Shown in pieces: positions 39,065 to 48,300 of a stretch of 61,342 nucleotides of DNA. Each line of letters begins with the position of its first letter. The first letter of the stretch is position 1. Below the pieces are notes generated by a model, which was not told where the DNA came from, made no database searches, and saw only the letters and a list, made by a program, of their open reading frames with translations. The stretch lies in contig NZ_NKUI01000149.1 in assembly GCF_014845115.1 (NCBI RefSeq), positions 1 through 61,342 on the forward strand, written 5' to 3'. The position numbers were made by a program, and so were the translations under genes. The DNA comes from Methylorubrum zatmanii (lineage in GTDB: Bacteria > Pseudomonadota > Alphaproteobacteria > Rhizobiales > Beijerinckiaceae).

Positions 39065-39094
39065 CGTGGCCATATTACGGGAACAACGGCCACG
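39065..39094 (+). terminator. Weak hairpin after the unknown membrane protein gene
   Basis: CGTGGCC (39065-39071) and GGCCACG (39088-39094) pair perfectly around 16 bases, 5 bases after the stop. There is no T tract, so termination is doubtful. Confidence 0.3.
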
Positions 39095-39172
39095 CCGGAA
39101 CGTCTACTCTGCAACAAGCGGGATTCTTAACGAAGGGCCCGTACCGTCGCCTCACACACCATAAGGTCCACC

Positions 39173-39586
39173 ATGCGCTGCACCAAGCTCGCCCTTCTGG
39201 GCGCCATGACCCTCACCGCGATCGGCTTCGGTACCAGTGCGGAGGCGCAGGGCCCCTACGGCAATCCGGGCTATGTCCGCGTGAGCCAGCCGCTGCCGAT
39301 CCGCATCCGTCCGCGTTCGTGGCTGGATGCCGGCAACGTGGTCGAGCAAGGCAACGGTTCCGTCTCGAACCCGGCCACCAATCCGGCCTTCATCGCCGCC
39401 TCGACCCAGCTCAACCCGCCTTACGGCCGCAACGACCGTTACGGCACCGGCGTGCTGCCCGACCCGATCACCAACGGCCCGTTCATCGGCGCCCGTTCCA
39501 CGGCGATCCGCAACGTCGATCTCTCGGCCTTCGACGCGATCGACCCGACCTCCTACGTGGCGCGCTACGGCAACCCGTACCGGTAA
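39173..39586 (+). CDS. Small exported protein of unknown function
   Basis: This 137-residue protein starts with a classical signal peptide (MRCTKLALLGAMTLTAIGFG), with likely cleavage after SAEA before QGPYGNPG. The mature part is about 112 residues, polar, with many Asn, Pro and Tyr, and no recognised domain. It ends ARYGNPYR. AAGG lies about 7 bases before the ATG at 39173. A strong terminator follows, so it is a single-gene unit. A periplasmic or surface role is likely; nothing more can be said. Confidence 0.75.
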   Translation: MRCTKLALLGAMTLTAIGFGTSAEAQGPYGNPGYVRVSQPLPIRIRPRSWLDAGNVVEQGNGSVSNPATNPAFIAASTQLNPPYGRNDRYGTGVLPDPITNGPFIGARSTAIRNVDLSAFDAIDPTSYVARYGNPYR

Positions 39587-39613
39587 GATTTCCTGTTTCA
39601 GAGCGGCGGAAAG

Positions 39614-39643
39614 GAGCGGGCCCTTCGGGGCCCGTTCTCGTTT
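39614..39643 (+). terminator. Intrinsic terminator with TTCG tetraloop
   Basis: CGGGCCC (39617-39623) and GGGCCCG (39628-39634) pair around a TTCG loop, extended by further pairs at the base, and followed by TTCTCGTTT. It ends the small exported protein gene and faces the convergent acetyltransferase gene. Confidence 0.85.
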
Positions 39644-39658
39644 GCGGGCCGCCCCGTT

Positions 39659-40213
39659 TCAGGTCTTCAGCACCGGCTCGGTCACGTCGCCCGCTCCGCG
39701 CTCGGCGAGGTAGTGGGGCTGGAACAGGCACATGCGCACGGCGTCGCGGTAGCGGCCGTTGACGAAGAACTCGTCCTTGAGGATGCCCTCGGAGCGGAAG
39801 CCGCAGCTCTCGTAGATGCCGGCCGCCCGCTTGTTGTCCTTATCCACGTGCAGATACAGCTTGTGGATGTTCAGCACCTTGAAGGCGTAGTCGATGGCGA
39901 TGCGAGTTGCGCGCTTGGCGTAGCCCTTCCCCTGATGGTCGGGATGGATCGCGATCTGGAACTCGCAACGGCGGTGGAGGTGGTTGATCTCCACCAACTC
40001 GACCATGCCCGCCGGCTCACCGCGCTCCGTGGCGATGATGAAGCGGCGCTCGGTCTGGTTATGGATGTTGCGCTCATAGAGCTGGGCCAATTCGGCGAAG
40101 GACTCGTAGGCCTCCTCGAACCAGTAGCGCATGATGCTGTCGTTGTTGTTGAGCTGGTGCACGAAGAGCAGGTCTTCGCGCTCCAGCGGTCTGAGTTTGA
40201 TCGTCATGTCCAT
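39659..40213 (-). CDS. speG: GNAT N-acetyltransferase, spermidine acetyltransferase (SpeG) type
   Basis: It probably acetylates spermidine or spermine with acetyl-CoA. The 184 residues follow the SpeG plan closely: [38 protein letters not shown], the acetyl-CoA loop [13 protein letters not shown] and the C-terminal [20 protein letters not shown] block. The C terminus is somewhat longer than in E. coli. The ATG at 40213 starts [10 protein letters not shown]; an ATG at 40207 gives MTIKLRPL and a further one at 40243 adds ten residues. None has an ideal ribosome binding site. Confidence 0.88.
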   Translation of the reverse strand: MDMTIKLRPLEREDLLFVHQLNNNDSIMRYWFEEAYESFAELAQLYERNIHNQTERRFIIATERGEPAGMVELVEINHLHRRCEFQIAIHPDHQGKGYAKRATRIAIDYAFKVLNIHKLYLHVDKDNKRAAGIYESCGFRSEGILKDEFFVNGRYRDAVRMCLFQPHYLAERGAGDVTEPVLKT

Positions 40214-40367
40214 GCTCGGCCGGGGGCGGGTGCCTCCCGACATGCCCGCTGCCCGGTGGCGTCTAAAGACGGCATCCGTGGCCCGGCATTCCGTGAGGCA
40301 CCGCGAACAGGGTGTCGCCCCAGGCCTACTCCCACACGCCTCACGACGAAATGATGAAAGCCGGCTC

Positions 40368-40661
40368 TCAACCGGCCCGGAGCAAGGCCTCCTCGGCGGC
40401 CAGGGATGCCGCGGCGGCCTCGTCGACCGCGTCGAGCGGGCCGGCGATCCGCAGGGCCCGGGTCGGCTCGCCGGCCCGCATCACCAGTACGACGGTCTCC
40501 ACGTCCGGGCAGCCGGGATCCGGGCAGGCGATCTCGTTGACCGAAAGCGCGTCGCCCTCGCCCAGGCCAAGCGCCGGGCGGATCAGATCCTTGGCGCGGG
40601 CCGCCGCCCGCGCCAGCCCGGCCGAGCGGGCGCGCCAATCCTTCAGGCTGACAAAACCCAT
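40368..40661 (-). CDS. Small unknown protein linked to the CobW GTPase gene
   Basis: This protein of 97 residues has the motif [15 protein letters not shown] (44-58) with two cysteines and several acids, possibly a metal site. The rest is helical and alanine-rich. The ATG at 40661 or a GTG at 40667 starts it, 11-17 bases after the stop of the CobW-family gene, so it is probably co-transcribed with that gene and under the same Zur control. A metal-handling partner role is inference; I do not recognise the family. Confidence 0.65.
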   Translation of the reverse strand: MGFVSLKDWRARSAGLARAAARAKDLIRPALGLGEGDALSVNEIACPDPGCPDVETVVLVMRAGEPTRALRIAGPLDAVDEAAAASLAAEEALLRAG

Positions 40662-40678
40662 CGTCACAACCCGAACGG

Positions 40679-41899
40679 TCAGGCCGCCGCCCGGCGCCAG
40701 GCCGGGAACGGATCTATCAGGTGGCGATAGGCTTCCGGGTCGAAGCGCCTTGCCTCGGCCTCGCCGAGCAGGCAGGCATCCAGCGCGGCGGTGATCGCTT
40801 CCTTGTCCATGCCGCGGCCGATGAAGACGAGTTCCTGGCGCCGGTCACCCCAGACTTCGCTCCAGACGCTGTGGAGGCGCTCGCGAAACATGTCCTCCTC
40901 CGGCCAGCGCTTGCGCGGCACCGCCGCCCACCAGAATCCCATGGCGCCGATATGCGCCACCGCCCCGGCGAGGGAGAATTCGCCGACCCAGTCCGGCCGG
41001 GTCGCGAGCCAGAAATGCCCCTTGGCTCGGATCAGCCCCGGCCAGGTGGTGTTGACGAAGGCCTGGAACTTCTGCGGGTCGAAGGGCCGCCGCGTCCGGT
41101 AGACGAAGGAGCCGATGCCGTATTCCTCGGTCTCGGGCACGTGCTCATGGGCGCCGTAGAGTTCCTTGAACCAGAGCGGATGTTCCTGTGCCTTCTCCTC
41201 GTCGAACAGCCCTGTATCGAGGATCGCTTCAGGCGGCACCTGCCCGTGCGAGGCCTCGACGATCCGCGCATCGGCGTTGAGGCCCCGCACGACCGAGCGC
41301 ACGAGGTCGAGCTGCTCGGGCGGGACGTCGCGCGCCTTGTTGATCACCACGACATCGGCGAACTCGATCTGCTCGACCAGCAGATCGACCAGGGTGCGGG
41401 TGTCCTCGGAGCCGGCCGTCTCGCCGCGCTGGCTCAGGAAGTCGTTCGAGCCGTAATCCTTCAACAGATTCACCGCATCGACGACCGTCACCATCGTGTC
41501 GAGCCGCGCCACGTCGCTGAGCGCCCGGTCGTCCTCGTCACGGAACGAGAAGGTGCTCGCCACCGGCAGCGGCTCGGCGATCCCAGTGCCCTCGATCAGC
41601 AGGTAGTCGAAGCGGCCCTCGGCGGCGAGGCGGCGGACCTCGGCGAGCAGATCGTCGCGCAGGGTGCAGCAGATGCAGCCATTGGTCATCTCCACCAGCT
41701 TCTCGTCCGTGCGCGAGAGGTTGGCGCCTCCGTCGCGGACGAGGTCGGCGTCGATGTTCACCTCGCTCATGTCGTTGACGATCACCGCGACGCGCCGGCC
41801 CTCGCGGTTGTTGAGGATATGGTTGAGCAGCGTCGTCTTGCCGGCGCCGAGAAAGCCGGACAGCACGGTGACGGGAAGGCGGTGATCGGTCTGAGACAT
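40679..41899 (-). CDS. CobW/COG0523 family metallochaperone GTPase
   Basis: These GTPases deliver metal to target enzymes, and Zur-controlled members handle zinc. The 406 residues have a P-loop GFLGAGKTT (15-23), the metal motif GCICC (C75, C77, C78) and a CobW C-terminal domain. The specificity loop reads VVVINKARD rather than the usual NKxD, a small deviation. A Zur-type palindrome sits 18 bases upstream of the start, so expression on zinc shortage is likely (ZigA/YciC-like). The ATG at 41899 follows AGGAT by 8 bases. A small partner gene follows within 20 bases. Confidence 0.92.
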   Translation of the reverse strand: MSQTDHRLPVTVLSGFLGAGKTTLLNHILNNREGRRVAVIVNDMSEVNIDADLVRDGGANLSRTDEKLVEMTNGCICCTLRDDLLAEVRRLAAEGRFDYLLIEGTGIAEPLPVASTFSFRDEDDRALSDVARLDTMVTVVDAVNLLKDYGSNDFLSQRGETAGSEDTRTLVDLLVEQIEFADVVVINKARDVPPEQLDLVRSVVRGLNADARIVEASHGQVPPEAILDTGLFDEEKAQEHPLWFKELYGAHEHVPETEEYGIGSFVYRTRRPFDPQKFQAFVNTTWPGLIRAKGHFWLATRPDWVGEFSLAGAVAHIGAMGFWWAAVPRKRWPEEDMFRERLHSVWSEVWGDRRQELVFIGRGMDKEAITAALDACLLGEAEARRFDPEAYRHLIDPFPAWRRAAA

Positions 41900-41916
41900 C
41901 GGCAATCCTGCGAATT

Positions 41917-41929
41917 GTTATTTTATAAC
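41917..41929. promoter_or_regulatory. Zur-type operator
   Basis: GTTATTTTATAAC is a perfect palindrome (GTTAT/ATAAC around TTT) resembling the alphaproteobacterial Zur box GTTATANTATAAC. It lies 18-30 bases before the ATG of the CobW-family gene, in an AT-rich stretch, where a repressor would block transcription. A divergent TetR gene begins 180 bases away. Confidence 0.8.
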
Positions 41930-42109
41930 GTTGCATCTTGTGTCCGACGTCAACCCGGTTGGGCGGAAAAGATGGTCGACTCGTAGACCGACTCGCGAGA
42001 AAAGGCCGGGAAGCGTCGCCGCGCCGAAACGAAGGGCGGGTGTCACGCGTCACGATAGAGGAACCGGACGGTCGACGAGCCGCGCGGTCGGCCAGCGGAG
42101 GAGGTTGAG

Positions 42110-42736
42110 GTGCGACCCTGGCGCGAGGGACCGGGCGACCGGCGGGGCTACCACCACGGCAACCTCAAGGAGGCGCTGATCGAAGCCGCGCGCCGCTTCA
42201 TCGCCGAACGCGGCATCGGCGGTTTCACCCTGGTCGATGCGGCTCGGCTCGTCGGAGTGACGCCGGCGGCGCTCTATCGTCATTTCCGCGGGCGTGAGGC
42301 GCTGTTGGAAGAGGTGGCGGGCCGCGGCTTCGCCGATCTCGCCGACCGGCTCGCCCGCGCGCTTACCGGGCGCGGCACCCCTCTGGAGCGCTTCACCCGC
42401 ATGGGCGAGGCCTATCTCGCCTTCGCCGAGGAGGAGCCGGGCTATTACGCTGCGATCTTCGAGGTGCGCGGGCAGGCGGCCCCGGCCCCGGCGCCGGACC
42501 GGCCGAATCCGTTCGATCTTCTGCTTGAGGCGCTGCGCGCGACCTTCCCTGACGGTTTCGACGGTGTCGACCCGCGCTTCCTGGCGCTGGAGGTCTGGGC
42601 GCTGTCGCACGGCATCGCCACCCTCTCGGCCGCCGGACAGCTGCCGAAGCCCGGACCGGACAAGTACGAATTGCTGCGGGCGGGCGTTCTGGCCCTGGTT
42701 CATGGTGCCGGAGGCCGTGCGAAGGACAAGCTGTAA
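42110..42736 (+). CDS. TetR family transcriptional regulator
   Basis: The 208-residue protein has a TetR DNA-binding domain (residues about 15-62: LKEALIEAARRFIAERGIGG, then GVTPAALYRHFRGREALLEE) and a WHG-type C-terminal ligand domain (EVWALSHGIATL). The GTG at 42110 has GGAGGAGG 5 bases upstream. Its ligand is unknown. The next gene, a DUF2852 protein, starts 76 bases later with a palindrome between them that could be its operator, so self-regulation or control of that neighbour is possible. Confidence 0.9.
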   Translation: MRPWREGPGDRRGYHHGNLKEALIEAARRFIAERGIGGFTLVDAARLVGVTPAALYRHFRGREALLEEVAGRGFADLADRLARALTGRGTPLERFTRMGEAYLAFAEEEPGYYAAIFEVRGQAAPAPAPDRPNPFDLLLEALRATFPDGFDGVDPRFLALEVWALSHGIATLSAAGQLPKPGPDKYELLRAGVLALVHGAGGRAKDKL

Positions 42737-42771
42737 GGGGCAGCCCTTGAAACGGCCGAGGCGCACCCGCA

Positions 42772-42794
42772 TGTGAATGTTGTTCACATTCACA
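42772..42794. promoter_or_regulatory. Palindromic operator candidate before DUF2852 gene
   Basis: TGTGAATG (42772-42779) and CATTCACA (42787-42794) are perfect inverted repeats around seven bases, and TGTGAA..TTCACA forms a second overlapping dyad within. The size fits a TetR-type operator. It is 18 bases before the preferred start of the next gene and 36 bases after the TetR stop. Confidence 0.55.
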
Positions 42795-42811
42795 CCCCGG
42801 AGCCTTCAGCC

Positions 42812-43291
42812 GTGAACACGTCCTCCACCTCTCCCTGGTCCTGCGGCGCGTCTCACCGCAGCGGCCCTTTCCCCAAGCGATCCCTGGAGATCGGCGCGAT
42901 CGTCGTCGGCTTCATCTACTGGTGGCCGATCGCCGTGGCCTATGTCGCCTGGAAGATCGCGGGCTATCCCGCGCTCAGCCAGATGAAGGAGTTCGCCAAT
43001 AGCGGCAGCTTCAGCTTCGCCGGCGGCAGCGGGCCGTCGCGCTTCGCCCGTGCCTTCGAGGCGGCGAAGGGCTCCACGGGTGCCGGTGCCACGTCCGGCA
43101 ACTGGGCGTTTGAGGAGTATCGGCGCGCCGAGCTCGAGCGCCTGGAGGCCCGCCGCCGCGCCCTTCAGGAGGAGAGCCGCGCCTTCGCCGAGTTCGTCGA
43201 GGAGCTGAAGCGGGCCAAGGACCGCGAGCAATTCGACGCCTTCATGGCCAAGCGTCGCTCGGAGGGCGGGGGGCCGACCCTCAACGCCTGA
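42812..43291 (+). CDS. DUF2852 membrane protein
   Basis: This 159-residue protein has one hydrophobic hairpin-like segment near residues 25-52 (AIVVGFIYWWPIAVAYVAWK), then a flexible Ser/Gly part and a long charged coiled coil (YRRAELERLEARRRALQEES) ending in a soluble C terminus. DUF2852 proteins are common in Hyphomicrobiales and have no known function. The GTG at 42812 is preferred, with GGAG about 10 bases upstream; another GTG at 42773 would add 13 residues but lies inside the palindrome. A strong hairpin follows the gene. Confidence 0.82.
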   Translation: MNTSSTSPWSCGASHRSGPFPKRSLEIGAIVVGFIYWWPIAVAYVAWKIAGYPALSQMKEFANSGSFSFAGGSGPSRFARAFEAAKGSTGAGATSGNWAFEEYRRAELERLEARRRALQEESRAFAEFVEELKRAKDREQFDAFMAKRRSEGGGPTLNA

Positions 43292-43325
43292 TCGCAAGGC
43301 CTGAAACGCAGAACTCGCAACCTAT

Positions 43326-43361
43326 GAAGGCCTCCTTGCCGACCCCGGCGGGGAGGCCTTC
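43326..43361 (+). terminator. Hairpin terminator after DUF2852 gene
   Basis: GAAGGCCTCC (43326-43335) and GGAGGCCTTC (43352-43361) pair perfectly around a GC-rich loop, 34 bases after the stop. No T run follows, so it may be partial. The rest of the 252-bp space up to treZ shows nothing further that I can name. Confidence 0.6.
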
Positions 43362-43543
43362 GCATGTCCGGGGTGACCCGCGTGCAGCGCAGCGATTCCG
43401 CAACACCGGACGGTTGCCGCAGCCCGCCGGCGCCATAACTGCCGGCTCCGGGAACAAGCGGGCGCCGGGAGCCTTGTGAGACACAGAGAAGCGGCCGCCC
43501 AGCCTGAACGACAATCGATTTTCCAGCGGAGACCGGTGGCCTC

Positions 43544-45349
43544 ATGCGGCGCGCCCATGCGATGCGGTTCGGCAGCGAGATTGCCGAGGACGGTGTGCGG
43601 TTCGCTCTCTGGGCGCCCACCGCCAAAGATGTGACCCTGGTGGTGGATGGGGCCGACCATCCGATTCCTGAGACCGGTGAGGGCTGGCGCCGCACCACGC
43701 TGCCGGGGGTGAAGTCCGGCGCGCGCTACGGCTTCCGCATCGACGGCGATCTCGTGGTCCCCGATCCCGCCTCCCGCTTTCAGCCCGAGGATGTCTCGGG
43801 GCCGTCGGAGGTCGTCGATCCCGCCGCCTTCGCCTGGACCGACGACGCCTGGAAGGGTCGCCCCTGGGAGGAGGCCGTCGTCTACGAATTGCATATCGGC
43901 ACCGCAACGCCCGAGGGCACCTATGCCGGGCTGGAGAAGCGGCTCGACGATCTGGTCGATCTCGGCATCACGGCGATCGAGCTGCTGCCGCTCGCCGACT
44001 TCAAGGGCACCCGCAACTGGGGCTACGACGGCGTGCTGCCCTATGCGCCCGATTCCGCCTATGGTCGCCCGGACGAGCTGAAGCACCTGATCGACACCGC
44101 CCATTCCAAGGGGCTGATGGTGCTGATCGACTGCGTCTACAACCATTTCGGACCGGCCGGGAATTACCTCCATTCCTACGCTAAGACCTTCTTCACCGAG
44201 CGCCATCAGACGCCTTGGGGCGCCGGGATCAACTTCGACGGCAGGGAGTCCGGCCCGGTCGTGCGCGACTTCTTCATCGAGAACGCGCTGTACTGGCTGG
44301 AGGAATATCATTTCGACGGCATCCGCTTCGATGCGGTCCACGCCATCCTCGACGATTCCGAGAAACACTTCCTGGCCGAACTCGGCGAGACGATCCGCCG
44401 GGCCTTCCCGGACCGTCATGTCCACCTGATCCTGGAGAACGAGGCCAATCAGGCCCGCTGGCTGGAGCGCGACGGCAACGGGCAGCCGATCCTGCACAGC
44501 GCGCAATGGGCGGACGACCTGCACCATTGCTGGCACGTGCTGCTGACCGGCGAGAAGGCCGGCTACTACGAGAGCTTCGCCGACAGGCCGGTCGAGCATC
44601 TCGCCCGCTGCCTCGCCGAAGGCTTCGCCTATCAGGGCGAGCCCTTCCCGACCCTCGACAACCACCCGCGCGGCGAGCCCTCCGGCCATCTGCCGCCCTC
44701 GGCCTTCGTCACCTTCCTTCAGAACCACGATCAGGTCGGCAACCGGGCGCTGGGCGAGCGGTTGAGCCACCTCGCCGACCCGGCGAAGCTGGCGCTCGCC
44801 CGCGCCGGGCTGCTGCTGGCGCCGCAGATTCCGATGCTGTGGATGGGAGAGGAATGGTCGGCCTCGGCGCCCTTCCTGTTCTTCGTCGATTTCGCGCCGG
44901 ACGAGGAGCTGAACAAGGCGGTGCGCGAGGGGCGGCGCCGGGAGTTCAAGAGCTTCGCCGCCTTCGCCGACGACACGTCGGTGATCCCCGATCCCACCGA
45001 GGCGAAGACCTTCGAGGATTCGAAAATCGCTTGGGACGAGGCCGAGACCGAGCCGCACCGCGCCATCTGGGCCGATACCCGCAACCTGCTTCAGATTCGC
45101 CGGCAGAGCGTGGTGCCGCTCACCAAGACGCGCTTCCTCGGCGCCAAGGCCGAGATCCCCGTGCCCGGCGTCGTGGATTGCACCTGGCGCTACGAGGGCG
45201 GCTGGTTGCGCTTCATCGCCAATGTCGGCGACGAGGACTTCGCGGCGACCGCCGAGGGCGGTCAGGTGATCTGGTCGAACGGGGTGTCACGACAGGCCAT
45301 GCAATTGCCTTCCTGGACCGGCGTGTTCCTGATCGGGGGCGCCAAGTGA
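43544..45349 (+). CDS. treZ: Malto-oligosyltrehalose trehalohydrolase
   Basis: TreZ releases trehalose from the end of a maltooligosyltrehalose. The 601-residue GH13 enzyme begins with an E-set/CBM48-like domain (RFALWAPTAKDVTLVVDG). The catalytic acids are D263 (GIRFDAVHAI), E298 (LILENEAN) and D396 (QNHDQVGNR), and YNHFGPAGNYL is conserved. The ATG at 43544 has GGAG further upstream; an ATG at 43562 is a possible alternative. Its stop overlaps the GTG of the malQ-treY gene, so the TreY and TreZ partners are coupled. It is the first gene of the plus-strand glucan operon. Confidence 0.95.
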   Translation: MRRAHAMRFGSEIAEDGVRFALWAPTAKDVTLVVDGADHPIPETGEGWRRTTLPGVKSGARYGFRIDGDLVVPDPASRFQPEDVSGPSEVVDPAAFAWTDDAWKGRPWEEAVVYELHIGTATPEGTYAGLEKRLDDLVDLGITAIELLPLADFKGTRNWGYDGVLPYAPDSAYGRPDELKHLIDTAHSKGLMVLIDCVYNHFGPAGNYLHSYAKTFFTERHQTPWGAGINFDGRESGPVVRDFFIENALYWLEEYHFDGIRFDAVHAILDDSEKHFLAELGETIRRAFPDRHVHLILENEANQARWLERDGNGQPILHSAQWADDLHHCWHVLLTGEKAGYYESFADRPVEHLARCLAEGFAYQGEPFPTLDNHPRGEPSGHLPPSAFVTFLQNHDQVGNRALGERLSHLADPAKLALARAGLLLAPQIPMLWMGEEWSASAPFLFFVDFAPDEELNKAVREGRRREFKSFAAFADDTSVIPDPTEAKTFEDSKIAWDEAETEPHRAIWADTRNLLQIRRQSVVPLTKTRFLGAKAEIPVPGVVDCTWRYEGGWLRFIANVGDEDFAATAEGGQVIWSNGVSRQAMQLPSWTGVFLIGGAK

Positions 45350-48300
45350 GTGACTTGGAAGTGAGTGCCCTCGAACGGCTCGCCAACCTCGTCGGCATCG
45401 CCGACGGCTTCACCGATGCCTTCGGTCAGCGGGTCGAGACGCCCCTCGATGTCCGCCGCGGCATGCTCGAAGCGCTCGGCTTCGCGGCCGGTGACGATGA
45501 GGCGATCCGGCAGAGCCTCGCCTCGGTCGAAGCGGTGCGCGGCAACATCGTCCCCCCGCTGCTCGCGGCGGAGGCGCGGCGCGGGGTGCGCGTGCCGGTG
45601 CGGGCGGGAGCCATCTCGGGCGCCGTGTCCTGGCGGCTGGTGGACGAGCACGAACGCTCCCGCGAGGGACGCGGCACGCTGACCCCCTCGGAGGACGGCA
45701 CCGGCTTCGATCTGCCGCCGCTCACCCCCGGCTATCACCAGCTCACCGTCAGCATCGGCGAGCGCCGGGCGCAGGCCTGGATCGTCTCCGCGCCCCAGCG
45801 CTGCTGGCGGCCCCGCGCCTATGCCGAGGATGGCGCCCGCGATTGGGGCTTGGCCGCTCAGCTCTACGGCCTGCGTTCGCCGGACAATCTCGGCATCGGC
45901 ACCTATGCCGATGCCGGCCGCGCCGCCCGCGACGCGGCCCTGCGCGGCGCCTCGTTCCTCGGCTTGAGTCCGGCTCATGCCCTGTTCCCGACGGATCGGG
46001 CGAAGATCTCGCCCTATTCTCCGTCCTCGCGGCTGTTCCTCGAAACCCTCTACATCGAGCCGGGCGCCCTGCCGGGCTTCGCCGGCAGCCCCGCGGCCGA
46101 GCTTCTGGAGCGCAACCGCGCCCGCATCGAGGCGTTGCGCGACACCTCCCTGGTCGATCATGCCGGCGTCTGGGAGGTGCTCTCACCGATCCTCGAAGCC
46201 TATTGGGAAGTCTCGCAGGCACGCGCCGGTAGGGATGCCGGCTTCGCGGCCTTCCGCGAGGAGGGCGGCGAAAACCTGGAATCGCACGCGACCTTCGATG
46301 CGCTCTCCGAGCATTTCCGGGCGCAGGGCGCTCACTGGCTCGGCGACTGGCCGGAGGAGTATCGCCGCGCCGGCACGGAGGCGGTGCGCGCCTTCGCTGA
46401 CAGCCACGCCGAGCGGATCTCCTATCACGTCTTCCTGCAATACCTCGCCGACCGCCAGCTCAAGGCCTCCTCCGAGATGGCGCTCAAGGCCGGCATGCGG
46501 CTCGGGCTGTATCGGGATCTGGCGGTCGGGGCCGATCGCGGTGGCTCCGAGATCTGGTCCCATCCCGAGCGCTTCGCCAACGGCGTCTCCATCGGCGCAC
46601 CGCCGGACCTCCTCGCTCCGAAGGGCCAGGATTGGGGGCTTCCCGCCTTCGATCCGCTGGAAATGGAGCGCGACGGGCTCAAGGCGTTCCGCGCCCTGGT
46701 GAAGGCGAATATGCGCCATGCCGGCGCGATCCGCATCGACCATGCTTTCCAACTCGCCCGGCTGTTCCTGATCCCGCTCGGCAAATCCGCCCGCGAGGGC
46801 GCCTATGTGGCGATGCCGTTCGAGCCGATGCTGGCGGTGCTGCGGCTGGAGAGCCACCGCGCCAAGTGCCTCGTCATCGCCGAGGATCTCGGAACCGCGC
46901 CGGAGGGCTTCTCCGATGCGCTGATGCACTCGGGCATCCTGAGCTATCGCATCCTCGCCTTCGAGCGCGAGCAGGGCGGTGCCTTCAAGGCCCCCGAGGC
47001 CTATCCGAAGGATGCGCTGACCGCGATCACGACGCACGATCTGCCGACCTTCGTCGGCTGGTGGCGCGGGGTCGATACCGATACGCGCCAGTCGCTCGGC
47101 CTGTACGACGCCGACCGGGCCGAGGCCGAGCGCAACGAGCGCGTGGCCGAGCGCTGGCGTCTGTCGGAGGCTTTGGCGAGCCAGCAACTCCTGCCGAGTT
47201 CGGAGCCGCCGGAGCACGCACCGTTCGAGGCCGCCGCCCGCTATCTCGCCCGCGCCCCCTCGATCCTCACCGCCGTCCAGTACGAGGACGTGGTCGGTGA
47301 GTTGAGCCAAGCCAACGTGCCGGGCTCGACCGAGGGCTACCCCAACTGGCGGCGCAAGCTCGACCGGAATCTGGAGGCCATCGCGGCGCCCGGCGGTCCG
47401 CTGGCCAAACTCGCCGCCGCCCTCTCGGCGGAGGAGCGCGGCCCGCGTTCCGGTGCCGCCCGCCTCGCTTCGGCACCGCCGCGCGCGACCTATCGCCTGC
47501 AATTCCACGAGGGCTTCACCTTCGCGGATGCGGAGAGGATCGTCCCCTACCTGGCGAAGCTCGGCATCAGCCACGTCTACGCCTCGCCGCTGCAGCGGGC
47601 CCGGCCCGGCTCGACCCATGGCTACGACATCGTCGACCATTCGCAGATCAATCCGGAGATCGGTGGCGAGGAGGGGTTCCGCTCCTTCACCGATGCCCTG
47701 CACGCGCACGGGCTGAAGCTGCTCCTCGACATCGTGCCCAACCACATGGGCGTCGGCGGCGCCGACAATCCCTGGTGGCTTTCCGTGCTCGAATGGGGAG
47801 GCCTGTCACCGGCCGCCAACGCCTTCGACATCGATTGGGAGCGCCTCGGCGCCAACGGCAAGCTCGTCATCCCCTTCCTCGGCGAGCGCTACGGCGAGGC
47901 GCTGGAGAAGGGCACGCTGGAGCTGAAATTCGACGAGGAGGCCGGCGCCTTCAGCGTCTGGCATTACGAGCATCAATTCCCGGTCTGCCCGCTGCACTAT
48001 CCGACGATCCTCAATCGGGCGCTCGCGGCGCTCGGCGAGATCGGTGACGACATGTCGGCGGAGGTGCTTTCGATCACCGAACGCCTGCGTGCCATGGGCG
48101 AGGAGACCAATCCCGAGCGGCGCCGGGCGATGCCGGAGACCGCCGAGGAACTGAAGCGCCAACTCGCCGGCGCCGTGCGGGCCTCGCCGCAGATCGCCGC
48201 CTCGATCTACCGGGCGCTGCATCTTCTCAACGGCAACCGCGACTATCCCGATTCCTTCGGACCGCTGCACCGGCTCCTGGAACAGCAATCCTACCGGCTG

